Shown here piece after piece: positions 1 to 7,140 of a stretch of 64,000 nt of DNA. This DNA comes from DAOOVD01 sp035369845 (lineage in GTDB: Bacteria > Bacillota > Desulfotomaculia > Desulfotomaculales > Pelotomaculaceae): positions 62,001 through 126,000 of the forward strand of contig DAOOVD010000001.1 of the NCBI GenBank assembly GCA_035369845.1. Reading direction: 5' to 3'. The position numbers were made by a program, and so were the translations under genes. Each line of letters opens with the position of its first letter. The first letter of the stretch is position 1. The notes below the pieces were generated by a model. It was not told the origin of the DNA. It did not search any database and saw only the letters and a list, made by a program, of their open reading frames with translations.

Positions 1-264
1 GTTTCGATAAAGAATTATGCTTCTTCAGAAGAAGACATATCTTTTCCCGGGCTTATGCCTTTGCAGAAAGCTGTTGAAAAAGTGGAAAAGCAGCTCATCG
101 AGCAGGCGCTGAAAAACTACAGAAGCACGAGAAAAGTGGCCAGGGCGCTGAGGGTCAGCCAGTCGACGGTGGTGAGGAAAATAAAAAAATACTGTCTTTC
201 CTTTAGTCCGGAATCCGAACAGGAGCCGGAACTCTACTACGATAATTTAAAAATGCGGATTTGA
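1..264 (+). CDS. C-terminal end of a sigma-54-dependent transcriptional activator (partial)
   Basis: The reading frame is open from the first base, so this is the 3' end of a longer gene cut by the window edge. The last ~45 residues form a Fis-type helix-turn-helix: EKQLIEQALKNYRSTRKVA, then a recognition helix around RVSQSTVVRKIKKY. This is how the DNA-binding domain of NtrC-family enhancer-binding proteins (PAS/GAF, AAA+, HTH) normally ends. The AAA+ part is not visible here, so the family call rests on the HTH type and on context: a textbook sigma-54 promoter lies 400 bp downstream before a catabolic cluster. It is probably the dedicated activator of that cluster. An intrinsic terminator follows the stop codon. 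Confidence 0.8.
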   Translation, partial: VSIKNYASSEEDISFPGLMPLQKAVEKVEKQLIEQALKNYRSTRKVARALRVSQSTVVRKIKKYCLSFSPESEQEPELYYDNLKMRI

Positions 265-281
265 ATATTTTTTAAAGCTGA

Positions 282-310
282 ACCGGACCAGACCGGAATC
301 CGGTTTTTTT
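282..310 (+). terminator. Intrinsic terminator of the sigma-54 activator gene
   Basis: ACCGGA (282-287) can pair with TCCGGT (299-304), and a run of T follows (303-310). It lies 18 bp after the stop of the upstream regulator gene. Confidence 0.7.
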
Positions 311-605
311 GCCTTTTTTAATCCGTCTGCAGCGAAACGGATTTCAATCGGCGATGCAGATACGGTTCATTATTGCCGAGCCTCCGGGCAGGTGCTCCCG
401 GAGGCGCAGCTGCGCAATTTCGATTAAAAATTGCATCGCGGGCGGTGTTTTATTTTGCAAATATTTCTGGTTGCACGCGATCAGGGCCTTTGCAGTTTCA
501 CCGGATTGCAATGCGCCTGATGCATAATAGACTCAGCGATTCAATATTGATAATAGTCGTAATATTCATGCAAAGCTGCATAGTAACTGAAAGCATAAAT
601 TCAAG
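311..605 (+). other. Non-coding stretch between two terminators; possible small RNA or regulatory leader
   Basis: No convincing coding sequence is seen between the regulator's terminator (282-310) and a second strong terminator (606-650). The short open frames here lack ribosome binding sites and resemble no family I recognise. The stretch contains three loosely repeated TTGCA..GCG motifs (431, 471, 506) that could be activator sites for the sigma-54 promoter at 667. Having its own downstream terminator also makes a short non-coding transcript possible. Confidence 0.3.
431..515. promoter_or_regulatory. Candidate upstream activator sites of the sigma-54 promoter
   Basis: Three similar motifs, TTGCATCGCG (431-440), TTGCACGCG (471-479) and TTGCAATGCG (506-515), lie 150-240 bp upstream of the sigma-54 promoter. 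Enhancer-binding proteins usually bind in that range. The similarity is modest and spacing is 40 and 35 bp, so this is a suggestion only. Confidence 0.25.
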
Positions 606-650
606 AGGCTTCCCTTGATGCATCCAAACATCAAAGGGCGGCCTTTTTTA
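606..650 (+). terminator. Strong intrinsic terminator with no obvious gene upstream
   Basis: AGGC and CCCTTGATG on the left pair with CATCAAAGGG (one bulged A) and GCCT on the right, followed by T6. It stands 17 bp before the sigma-54 promoter, so it would insulate that promoter from upstream reading or end a transcript arising within 311-605. Confidence 0.7.
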
Positions 651-666
651 GCCGACAAAAAATGTC

Positions 667-681
667 TGGCACGTTATTTGC
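667..681 (+). promoter_or_regulatory. Sigma-54 (-24/-12) promoter
   Basis: TGGCAC-GTTAT-TTGC matches the sigma-54 consensus TGGCAC-N5-TTGC exactly, with the invariant GG (668-669) and GC (680-681) correctly spaced. The expected start of transcription is near 693, about 68 bp before the CoA-transferase start codon. The preceding gene encodes a Fis-HTH activator, which fits activator-dependent control of the downstream catabolic genes. Confidence 0.85.
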
Positions 682-760
682 GGTTTTGCAGTGTTGGTAA
701 AGCGATGCCGTTTAAAACAAAAATTATGCAAATTTTCAGAACAGGAGGTGTTTGCGCGAG

Positions 761-2338
761 ATGGCTGTATTTATATCAGCCGATGAAGCAGCAAAGTTGA
801 TCAAAGACGGCGACACGGTAGCAATTACAGGTTTTGTCGGTATGGGCCACCCGGAAGAAATATCAAAGGCGGTTGAAAAGAGGTTTCTTGAAACAGGTCA
901 GCCGAAAGGTTTGACCATGGCTTTCGGAGCCAGCCAGAACGACGGAAAGTCGAACTGGGGACTCAACCGCTGGGCAAAGGAAGGCTTGATTAGAAAAGTT
1001 GTTTCAGGCCACTGGGGACTTCAGCCAGATATGATCAAACTGGCAGTGGAAAACAAAATTGAAGCTTACAACCTCCCCCAGGGGGTAATGATGCATCTGT
1101 TCAGGGCGATTGCCGGTAGAAAGCCGGGTATTGTAACGCATGTGGGATTAAAAACATTTGTCGACCCGAGGGAGACGGGCGGCAGGTTAAACGACATCAG
1201 CCGGGAGGAGTACGTCAAACTTATTGAAATTGAAGGAAAGGAATACCTGTTTTACAAATCGTTCCCGGTTGACATTGCGTTCATAAGGGGAACCACCGCG
1301 GACGAAAACGGCAATATCTCCATAGAAAAGGAAGGCATATCCCTCGAATTCCTGGCGGTTGCGCTTGCGGCAAAAGGTTCCGGGGGCAAGGTGGTGGCTC
1401 AGGTTGAGAGGGTTGCCAGGGCCGGGGCGCTTCATCCCATGATGGTCAAGGTGCCTGGTGTTCTGGTAGACGCAGTGGTTGTTGCAAAACCGGAGAATCA
1501 CTGGCAGGTTCCCATGGCGGATCCGTACAATCCCGGCCTGAGCGGAGAATTAAGGGTCCCTCTCAGCAGTGTGAAACCTCTTCCGCTGAATGAAAGAAAA
1601 GTTATCTGCAGGAGATGCGCCATGGAATTGATTCCCAACGCGGTAGTCAACCTGGGTATCGGCATGCCGGAAGGCGTCGGCGCGGTGGCGGCGGAAGAGG
1701 GCATCAGCGAAACCATGACCATGACCGTGGAGCCCGGGGTTATCGGCGGGGTGCCTTTAAGCGGGCTGTACTTCGGAACTGCCGTAAACCCGGAGGCGAT
1801 GATCGACCACCCGTACAGTTTTGATTTTTACGACGGAGGAGGACTGGACCTTGCAGTGCTTGGTATGGCGGAGATGGACCGGTACGGAAACGTCAACGTC
1901 AGCAAGTTCGGTCCCCGCATTGCCGGAGCAGGCGGATTCATCAACATCACACAGAGCACGAAGACGGTTGTGTTCTGCGGCACTCTTACGGCCGGCGGTT
2001 TGAAACTGGAGATCGACGACGGCAGGCTCAAAATAGTGAATGAGGGCAGAATCAAGAAGCTGGTCGGAAAAGTCGAGCATATCACCTTCAGCGGCGACTA
2101 CGGACGGACGAGCGGACAGCGGATCTTTTACGTAACCGAGCGTGCAGTTTTTGAACTGCGTCCGGAGGGAGTCACGCTGACTGAAATTGCGCCCGGTGTG
2201 GACCTGGAGAGAGACGTGCTCGGGCAGATGGAGTTCAAGCCGCTGATATCTCCGGATCTCAAACAAATGGACCCGCGCATTTTCAGGGACGGGCCGATGG
2301 GCATAGACAAGGAAATACTGGTCAAAAACAACAGCTAA
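761..2338 (+). CDS. Acetate/propionate CoA-transferase (fused alpha and beta, family I)
   Basis: The product transfers CoA between acyl-CoA and free carboxylates, activating an incoming organic acid at the expense of acetyl-CoA or a similar donor; it is cytoplasmic. The 525-residue protein carries both halves of a family I CoA transferase in one chain, as in propionate CoA-transferase. The N half has the GFVGMGHPEEI region. The C half begins near ERKVICRRCA, with glycine-rich NLGIGMPEGVG and the catalytic glutamate in TVEPGVIGG (about E324). I chose ATG 761 because AGGAGGTG at 743-750 lies 10 bases upstream; a TTG at 752 would sit almost on the Shine-Dalgarno. It is the first gene behind the sigma-54 promoter. 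The actual substrate is not readable from sequence. Confidence 0.88.
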   Translation: MAVFISADEAAKLIKDGDTVAITGFVGMGHPEEISKAVEKRFLETGQPKGLTMAFGASQNDGKSNWGLNRWAKEGLIRKVVSGHWGLQPDMIKLAVENKIEAYNLPQGVMMHLFRAIAGRKPGIVTHVGLKTFVDPRETGGRLNDISREEYVKLIEIEGKEYLFYKSFPVDIAFIRGTTADENGNISIEKEGISLEFLAVALAAKGSGGKVVAQVERVARAGALHPMMVKVPGVLVDAVVVAKPENHWQVPMADPYNPGLSGELRVPLSSVKPLPLNERKVICRRCAMELIPNAVVNLGIGMPEGVGAVAAEEGISETMTMTVEPGVIGGVPLSGLYFGTAVNPEAMIDHPYSFDFYDGGGLDLAVLGMAEMDRYGNVNVSKFGPRIAGAGGFINITQSTKTVVFCGTLTAGGLKLEIDDGRLKIVNEGRIKKLVGKVEHITFSGDYGRTSGQRIFYVTERAVFELRPEGVTLTEIAPGVDLERDVLGQMEFKPLISPDLKQMDPRIFRDGPMGIDKEILVKNNS

Positions 2339-2362
2339 AAATTTCAGGCGGGGGGAAAACAA

Positions 2363-3829
2363 ATGGGACTCAAAACCAGGGAGGATTACCTTCAATCGCT
2401 CAAGAGCTTGCGGCCGAACATATACAAGTTCGGGAAACTAATTGAAGACGTCACCACCGACCCGGCCACCCGGCGTACTGTAGAAAGCCATGCGCGCGCT
2501 TTTGACGTTTCGCACGATCCGGAGTTTGCGGAAATTTTTACGACCACATCCTCCTTTACGGGGGTGAAAATTCACCGTTGGACCTCTATTATGGCCAGTC
2601 TCGATGAGATAATGTTCAATTCGAAGCTAAAAAGGGCAATGTACAGGCTGACCGGAACCTGTACCGGCGGTCTGTGCGTCGGCTGGAACAGCCTGAACGT
2701 GCTGTGGAACGTGACCTACGAGATTGACAGGGAATATGGAACCAGCTACCAGGAACGTCTGAAGAAATGGATTATTAACGCCCAGGAAAAAGCCCTGGTG
2801 GTGGCCGGGGCGCTTACCGACGCCAAGGGAGACCGCAGCATGAGACCATCCCAGCAAATTGACCCGGACAGTAACGTTCGCGTCAAAGAGGTGCGTGAAG
2901 ACGGTATAGTCATCAGCGGTACCAAAGCGATGATTTGCGGTGTGGCCGCCTCTCATGAAATTTTTATCCTCCCCGGCAGCGGGTACAGGGAGGAGGATCA
3001 GGACTACGCGGTCGCCTGTGTGGTGCCGCGCGACACTGAAGGGCTGACAATCGTGGAAACGCGCCGGCCCAGCGACACCAGGGAGTTCGAGGAGGGATGG
3101 GACATCCCTGAAACAGGAATAACCCAGGCCTACTTGATCTTTACGGACTGCTTTGTTCCGAAAGAAAGAGTTTTCATGTGCAAGGAGTACAGATACAGCG
3201 GCAAAATTATTGAGTACTTCACCGCCAACTACCGGGCCTGCATCGGCGCCTGCGTTGCCGGACAGGGGGACGTGATGATAGGGGCGGCGGCGCTTATGGC
3301 CCGGGTCAACGGGCTTGCTGCGGCGACATTTATGAACAAGATTGTCGATATGGCTGTCAATAATGAAACCACCTACGGTGTGGGCATAGGGGCCATGGCC
3401 CTGGGCAGGCAGCATCCCGCGGGGGCATGGGTTTCTGATTCGCTGATGGCTCATACCAACAAGGTTCATGTGGCGACTCTTCCGTATGAAACCAAACGCA
3501 TTTGCCAGGACATCGGCGGCGGAATCGTGGAAACCGGCTGCTTCCCGTCGTACAGGGATTTCAACGACCCACTGTATGGGGAGTTCATACAAAGGGCGGT
3601 GAAGGCCAGTCCGCAGTTCAGCGCTGAAGCGAGGGCCCGCGCGGCAAGGCTTACGGAGTGGCTGACACTGGGTGCCGGTGTCCCCGGGTGCATGCACGGC
3701 GGCGGTTCGCCGGACGGTGCCAGACTGGTTGTAAGGGCCTTCACCCCCGTGGACAAGTATGCCGACTATGCCCGTAAAATCGCCGGTATTGCAGAAGAGA
3801 TACCGGAGCCGGAGAAGAAAAAGAAATAG
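2363..3829 (+). CDS. 4-hydroxybutyryl-CoA dehydratase / 4-hydroxyphenylacetate 3-hydroxylase family flavoprotein
   Basis: Family members are FAD enzymes with an acyl-CoA-dehydrogenase-like fold; 4-hydroxybutyryl-CoA dehydratase (AbfD) also binds a [4Fe-4S] cluster. At 488 residues the length fits AbfD, and segments such as CVGWNSLNVLWNVTYEID, GTKAM and GQGDVMIGAAA align with it as I remember it. Known AbfD ligands are C99, C103, H292 and C299. Here the pattern is C100-x4-C105 and C293-x3-C297, with tyrosine (Y290) where the histidine is expected. It is therefore either a variant with four cysteines or a relative without AbfD chemistry. It lies 24 bp after the CoA transferase and before an acyl-CoA dehydrogenase, which supports action on a CoA thioester. 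Confidence 0.75.
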   Translation: MGLKTREDYLQSLKSLRPNIYKFGKLIEDVTTDPATRRTVESHARAFDVSHDPEFAEIFTTTSSFTGVKIHRWTSIMASLDEIMFNSKLKRAMYRLTGTCTGGLCVGWNSLNVLWNVTYEIDREYGTSYQERLKKWIINAQEKALVVAGALTDAKGDRSMRPSQQIDPDSNVRVKEVREDGIVISGTKAMICGVAASHEIFILPGSGYREEDQDYAVACVVPRDTEGLTIVETRRPSDTREFEEGWDIPETGITQAYLIFTDCFVPKERVFMCKEYRYSGKIIEYFTANYRACIGACVAGQGDVMIGAAALMARVNGLAAATFMNKIVDMAVNNETTYGVGIGAMALGRQHPAGAWVSDSLMAHTNKVHVATLPYETKRICQDIGGGIVETGCFPSYRDFNDPLYGEFIQRAVKASPQFSAEARARAARLTEWLTLGAGVPGCMHGGGSPDGARLVVRAFTPVDKYADYARKIAGIAEEIPEPEKKKK

Positions 3830-3905
3830 TCCGGGCCGTATGACAGGCGGTTGAAGTATTTGCGGCTTTCAACCGCCTGAAAAAATATGGAAAGGGAAGA
3901 TCAGC

Positions 3906-5045
3906 ATGAATTTCAAGCTTACCGAAGAGCAACAGTTGATACGTGCAAGTGTCAGGGAATTCTGTCAGCAATATGTTGAGCCCGTGGCCGACAAGATCGA
4001 CCGGGAGGCTTGCTTCCCCTCCGATGTTGTCAGAAAACTGGCGGAGCAGGAGTGGATGGGCATTCCTTACCCCGAGGAGTACGGCGGAGCCGGGTCGGAC
4101 TATCTGACCTATACGATTGTGGTGGAAGAGCTCTCCCGGGTTTGTGCCACTACGGGATTTACGCTTGAATGCCACACCTCGCTGGCAAGCTATCCTCTGT
4201 ATAAATTCGGTACGGAAGAACAAAAACAAAAGTACCTTGTACCGTTGTGCAGGGGAGAAATGCTGGGGGCTTTTGCCCTGACCGAGCCCGGAGCGGGTAC
4301 TGATGCCGGTGCGGCGAGCACTACGGCCGTACTGGACGGCGACGAATATGTTCTCAACGGCACGAAGATGTTCATCTCCAATGCCCCTGTGGCCGGTGTC
4401 TTTATTGTCTTTGCCATGACTGACAAATCCAAGGGAACCAAGGGCCTCAGCGCTTTTATCGTGCCGGCCGGCACACCTGGACTGAAAACAGGCGAGCATC
4501 TCAACAAGATGGGCATCCGCGGCTCCCTGACATCGGAAGTGGTGTTCAAAGATTGCCGTATTCCCGGGGAGAACCTCCTGGGACAGGAAGGGCAGGGCTT
4601 TAGAATTGCCATGATGACCCTTGACGGAGGAAGGATCGGTATTGCCGCCCAGGCGCTGGGGATTGCCCAGGCTGCTTTGGACGAATCGATCAGGTACTCC
4701 AGGGAGAGGGTTCAATTCGGGAAGCCGATCAGCTCTTTTCAGGCGATTCAGTGGATGCTCGCAGACATGGCAACCAGCGTGGAGGCGGCGAGGTTTCTTA
4801 CCTATCATGCCGCCTGGTGTTATGACCAGGGTCTGCCCTACAGCAAGGAGGCTGCCATGGCCAAGCTCTTTGCCTCTGAAACGGCCGCCCGCCAAACCAA
4901 CAGGGCGGTTCAGATTCACGGCGGTATCGGGTATATCAAGGGACACAAAGTCGAGCGCCTGTACCGGGATGCCAAAATAACCGAGATTTACGAAGGAACG
5001 TCGGAGGTTATGAGAATGGTCATTTCCGGAAGTTTGCTCCGCTAG
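3906..5045 (+). CDS. Acyl-CoA dehydrogenase
   Basis: This FAD enzyme introduces the alpha-beta double bond into an acyl-CoA and passes electrons to electron-transferring flavoprotein. The 379 residues have the normal family layout: helical N-terminal domain (MNFKLTEEQQLI), the middle beta-domain with ALTEPGAGTDAG and NGTKMFISNA, and a helical C-terminal domain with QIHGGIGYIKGHKVERLYRDAK. The catalytic base is the glutamate in IYEGTSE (E363), as in short- and medium-chain enzymes. Start ATG 3906 has GGAAAGGGAAG upstream. It sits 76 bp after the dehydratase-like gene in the same presumed sigma-54 operon. No etfAB genes are nearby, so its electron acceptor is encoded elsewhere. Confidence 0.92.
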   Translation: MNFKLTEEQQLIRASVREFCQQYVEPVADKIDREACFPSDVVRKLAEQEWMGIPYPEEYGGAGSDYLTYTIVVEELSRVCATTGFTLECHTSLASYPLYKFGTEEQKQKYLVPLCRGEMLGAFALTEPGAGTDAGAASTTAVLDGDEYVLNGTKMFISNAPVAGVFIVFAMTDKSKGTKGLSAFIVPAGTPGLKTGEHLNKMGIRGSLTSEVVFKDCRIPGENLLGQEGQGFRIAMMTLDGGRIGIAAQALGIAQAALDESIRYSRERVQFGKPISSFQAIQWMLADMATSVEAARFLTYHAAWCYDQGLPYSKEAAMAKLFASETAARQTNRAVQIHGGIGYIKGHKVERLYRDAKITEIYEGTSEVMRMVISGSLLR

Positions 5046-5213
5046 TTGAAACAGATGAATCGTAAAAGGTCAGGGGGACGAAACGTGTTAAAATTCCCGC
5101 TTGTTTCAAACCTTGGGAAGGGAGGTTGTTAGCCTGCAGTCTATTTGCAGATAACCGGAAAGCGTTAAAACAGCCGTCTTACATTTATAACATGGAACAA
5201 GGAGGTTTTAGAA

Positions 5214-6560
5214 GTGAGCCAGATTGTCACCGAAGTAGGCAACACGAAAGTGCAAATCTCCGAACTTGCCAAAAAAATGCTTCGGATACGGTGGTTGTTC
5301 TATGGAATTCTCTTGTTTACCTACGTTTTTGTTTACTTCGACCGCGTCGCACCCGCCGTCGTCGCGCCGGAGCTGATGAAGGAATTCGGTTTGACGGCAA
5401 CCGCGCTGGGAGTTCTGTCTTCCATGTACTTTTATCCTTACGCGGCCATGCAGATTCCCTCCGGTGTATTGTCGGACTACCTTGGTCCGAGGTTTTCAGT
5501 GGGCACGTTTTTTCTTGTGGCCGCTGTGGGTACGATAATATTCGGTATTGCGAAAACCTTCGGGGTGTGCATCTTCGGCCGCTTCCTGATGGGTGTGGGC
5601 GTGGCGGTGGTGTGGATTCCCTGCATGCGGATATTGGCCAACTGGTTCCGGCCGAAAGAGTTTGCCACCTTGACCGGCTTGATGCTCACCCTCGGCAACG
5701 TTGGGGCGATACTTGCCTCCGCGCCCCTGGCGGTCATAGTAAAAGCTCTGGGCAGTTGGCGCGCAGCGTTTTACTATGTCGGCGCCGGCCTGGTCGTAGT
5801 AGCGCTTTTGAATTACATCCTGCTCAGGAACAAGCCGCAGGATATGGGGCTGCCCACTGTTTCGGAAATCGACGGCATCGATTACTACAAGACAGCCGAA
5901 GGCGAAAAAACCGGTTTCCTGGAGAACTGCGGCAAGCTGTTCAGGATGAAAAACTACTGGCTGATAGCGATATACGCGTTTACAATTTACGGTACGGTCA
6001 TGGGGTTCCAGGGTCTCTGGTTTGTTCCCTACGCGCAGGAGGTCTACGGATTTTCCAAACAAGCGGCGGCAAACATGCTGATGATGTGGCCCATCGGTAT
6101 GGCCTGCGGTTGTTTCTTCATAGGTCTGGCTTCCGACCGGCTGCTGAAGTCCAGGCGCAGAACGTCTTTATACGGGATGATCATCTATATTCTCACCTGG
6201 ATACCGGTGGTCTTTTTGACAGGACACATACCCGTTGTACTTTTCTATCCGCTTCTGTTTGTGATGGGCTTCTTTTGCGGCAGTTACGTTCCAAACTATG
6301 CCCACGTCGCCGAGGGTCAACCGCACAGTTTTATCGCTACGGCGAACGGGATGTTAAACATATGGTACTTTGTCGGAGGAGCGTTCTTCCAGACCTTCAT
6401 GGGGCGCGTGCTTGACGCTTACGGCAAGGTTGGGGGCAAGTTTCCGGTGGAAGCTTACCAAAAAGCTTTCCTGTTCTGCATAATCGCTCTTGTTGTCGGA
6501 GCTGTCGCTATGTACTTTACGGAAGACACCAGGGCTTTGCAGAAAGGAAAAACCGCTTGA
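5214..6560 (+). CDS. Major facilitator superfamily transporter
   Basis: A 448-residue integral membrane carrier with about twelve hydrophobic segments. The MFS loop signature is seen between helices 2 and 3 (GVLSDYLGPRFS) and again in the second half (GLASDRLLKSRRRTS). The N-terminal half (PAVVAPELMKEFGLTATALG) resembles organic-anion/glycerol-phosphate-type MFS members. Start is GTG 5214 behind AGGAGG at 5200-5205. It closes the cluster of CoA-transferase, dehydratase-like and dehydrogenase genes, so uptake of the carboxylate degraded by that cluster is the simplest idea, but the substrate is not shown by sequence. Its stop codon is part of an inverted repeat (6550-6584). Confidence 0.9.
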   Translation: MSQIVTEVGNTKVQISELAKKMLRIRWLFYGILLFTYVFVYFDRVAPAVVAPELMKEFGLTATALGVLSSMYFYPYAAMQIPSGVLSDYLGPRFSVGTFFLVAAVGTIIFGIAKTFGVCIFGRFLMGVGVAVVWIPCMRILANWFRPKEFATLTGLMLTLGNVGAILASAPLAVIVKALGSWRAAFYYVGAGLVVVALLNYILLRNKPQDMGLPTVSEIDGIDYYKTAEGEKTGFLENCGKLFRMKNYWLIAIYAFTIYGTVMGFQGLWFVPYAQEVYGFSKQAAANMLMMWPIGMACGCFFIGLASDRLLKSRRRTSLYGMIIYILTWIPVVFLTGHIPVVLFYPLLFVMGFFCGSYVPNYAHVAEGQPHSFIATANGMLNIWYFVGGAFFQTFMGRVLDAYGKVGGKFPVEAYQKAFLFCIIALVVGAVAMYFTEDTRALQKGKTA

Positions 6561-6584
6561 GAAAGCTTTTATAACAAGCGGTTT
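6550..6584 (+). terminator. Inverted repeat at the end of the MFS gene, likely weak terminator
   Basis: AAACCGCTTG (6550-6559, including the stop codon) is complementary to CAAGCGGTTT (6575-6584). A second hairpin, GGGCATGGGA (6616-6625) with TCCCATGCCC (6640-6649), follows. Neither has a good T run, so termination may be factor-assisted. Confidence 0.45.
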
Positions 6585-6704
6585 CGGCAGATGAAAACCG
6601 GATGCTAAAAAGGAGGGGCATGGGATTGCCGGCATTTGTTCCCATGCCCTGCCATATATTGCGGCAGGCGGAATTCAAGGAAAACCATGACGATAAAAGC
6701 GGCA

Positions 6705-6733
6705 TTGACACACACCTAATCCGGTCATATAAT
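6705..6733 (+). promoter_or_regulatory. Sigma-A promoter of the riboflavin operon
   Basis: Perfect TTGACA (6705-6710), 17 bp spacer, perfect TATAAT (6728-6733). Transcription should start near 6740, just before the FMN aptamer. Confidence 0.85.
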
Positions 6734-6754
6734 ATCACTATAAAATTTTAATAT

Positions 6755-7012
6755 GCTGGCCTTCAGGGACGGGTGAAATCCCCTACCGGCGGTATGGTGT
6801 TTCTTGAGACCGTTTAAAACGAAGTGGTGCGTGAAGGCGTCGACGGACGGTGCGAAGTGTATCCGGGCGGTACGGACACCGGACGGAGATGCCCGACCGG
6901 AGCCGGGGAGAGTTTTCTACGGTCGGCTGGAGCCGAGCCCGCGAGCCTTATTGCGAGGTTGATCCGGTGAAAAGCCGGGGCCGACAGTGACAGTCTGGAT
7001 GGGAGAAGGTGG
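6755..7012 (+). promoter_or_regulatory. FMN riboswitch (RFN element)
   Basis: The conserved core segments are all present in order: AGGGACGGGTGAAATCCC, TACCGGCGGT, GAGCCCGCGAGC, TTGATCCGGTGAAAAGCCGG and GGCCGACAGTGACAGTCTGG, closed by CCTTC (6760-6764) pairing with GAAGG (7005-7009). FMN binding normally stops rib expression. The variable arm between GGCGGT and AGCCCGCGAGC is about 145 nt, much larger than usual, and contains its own 7-bp stem, CCGACCG (6893-6899) with CGGTCGG (6920-6926). A terminator at 7069-7097 is the expression platform. Confidence 0.95.
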
Positions 7013-7068
7013 TTTTGGCCTTTTGAGGATTTCTAAAGGCATGTTTTAATTTGTTTTTCCGCATATAT

Positions 7069-7097
7069 AACCCTGAGGCGCAGCCCCGGGGTTTTTA
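7069..7097 (+). terminator. Terminator of the FMN riboswitch expression platform
   Basis: AACCCTG.GGC (7069-7079) pairs with GCC.CGGGGTT (7083-7093), followed by a T run. It lies between the FMN aptamer and ribD, the expected place for FMN-dependent premature termination. Confidence 0.8.
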
Positions 7098-7140
7098 ATT
7101 TGTTTTCCGGTGTCCAAAACTTCTTACGAGGCAGGAGCAT

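Noticed and set aside
2627..4946. Long antisense frames opposite the dehydratase-like and acyl-CoA dehydrogenase genes
   Set aside because: Their length comes from the codon bias of the real genes on the other strand; no start signal or recognisable domain.
5126..6415. Long plus-strand open frame of 429 codons
   Set aside because: It lies in another frame of the MFS transporter gene; its translation is arginine/histidine-rich and has no family resemblance, whereas the MFS frame has twelve membrane segments and a good ribosome binding site.
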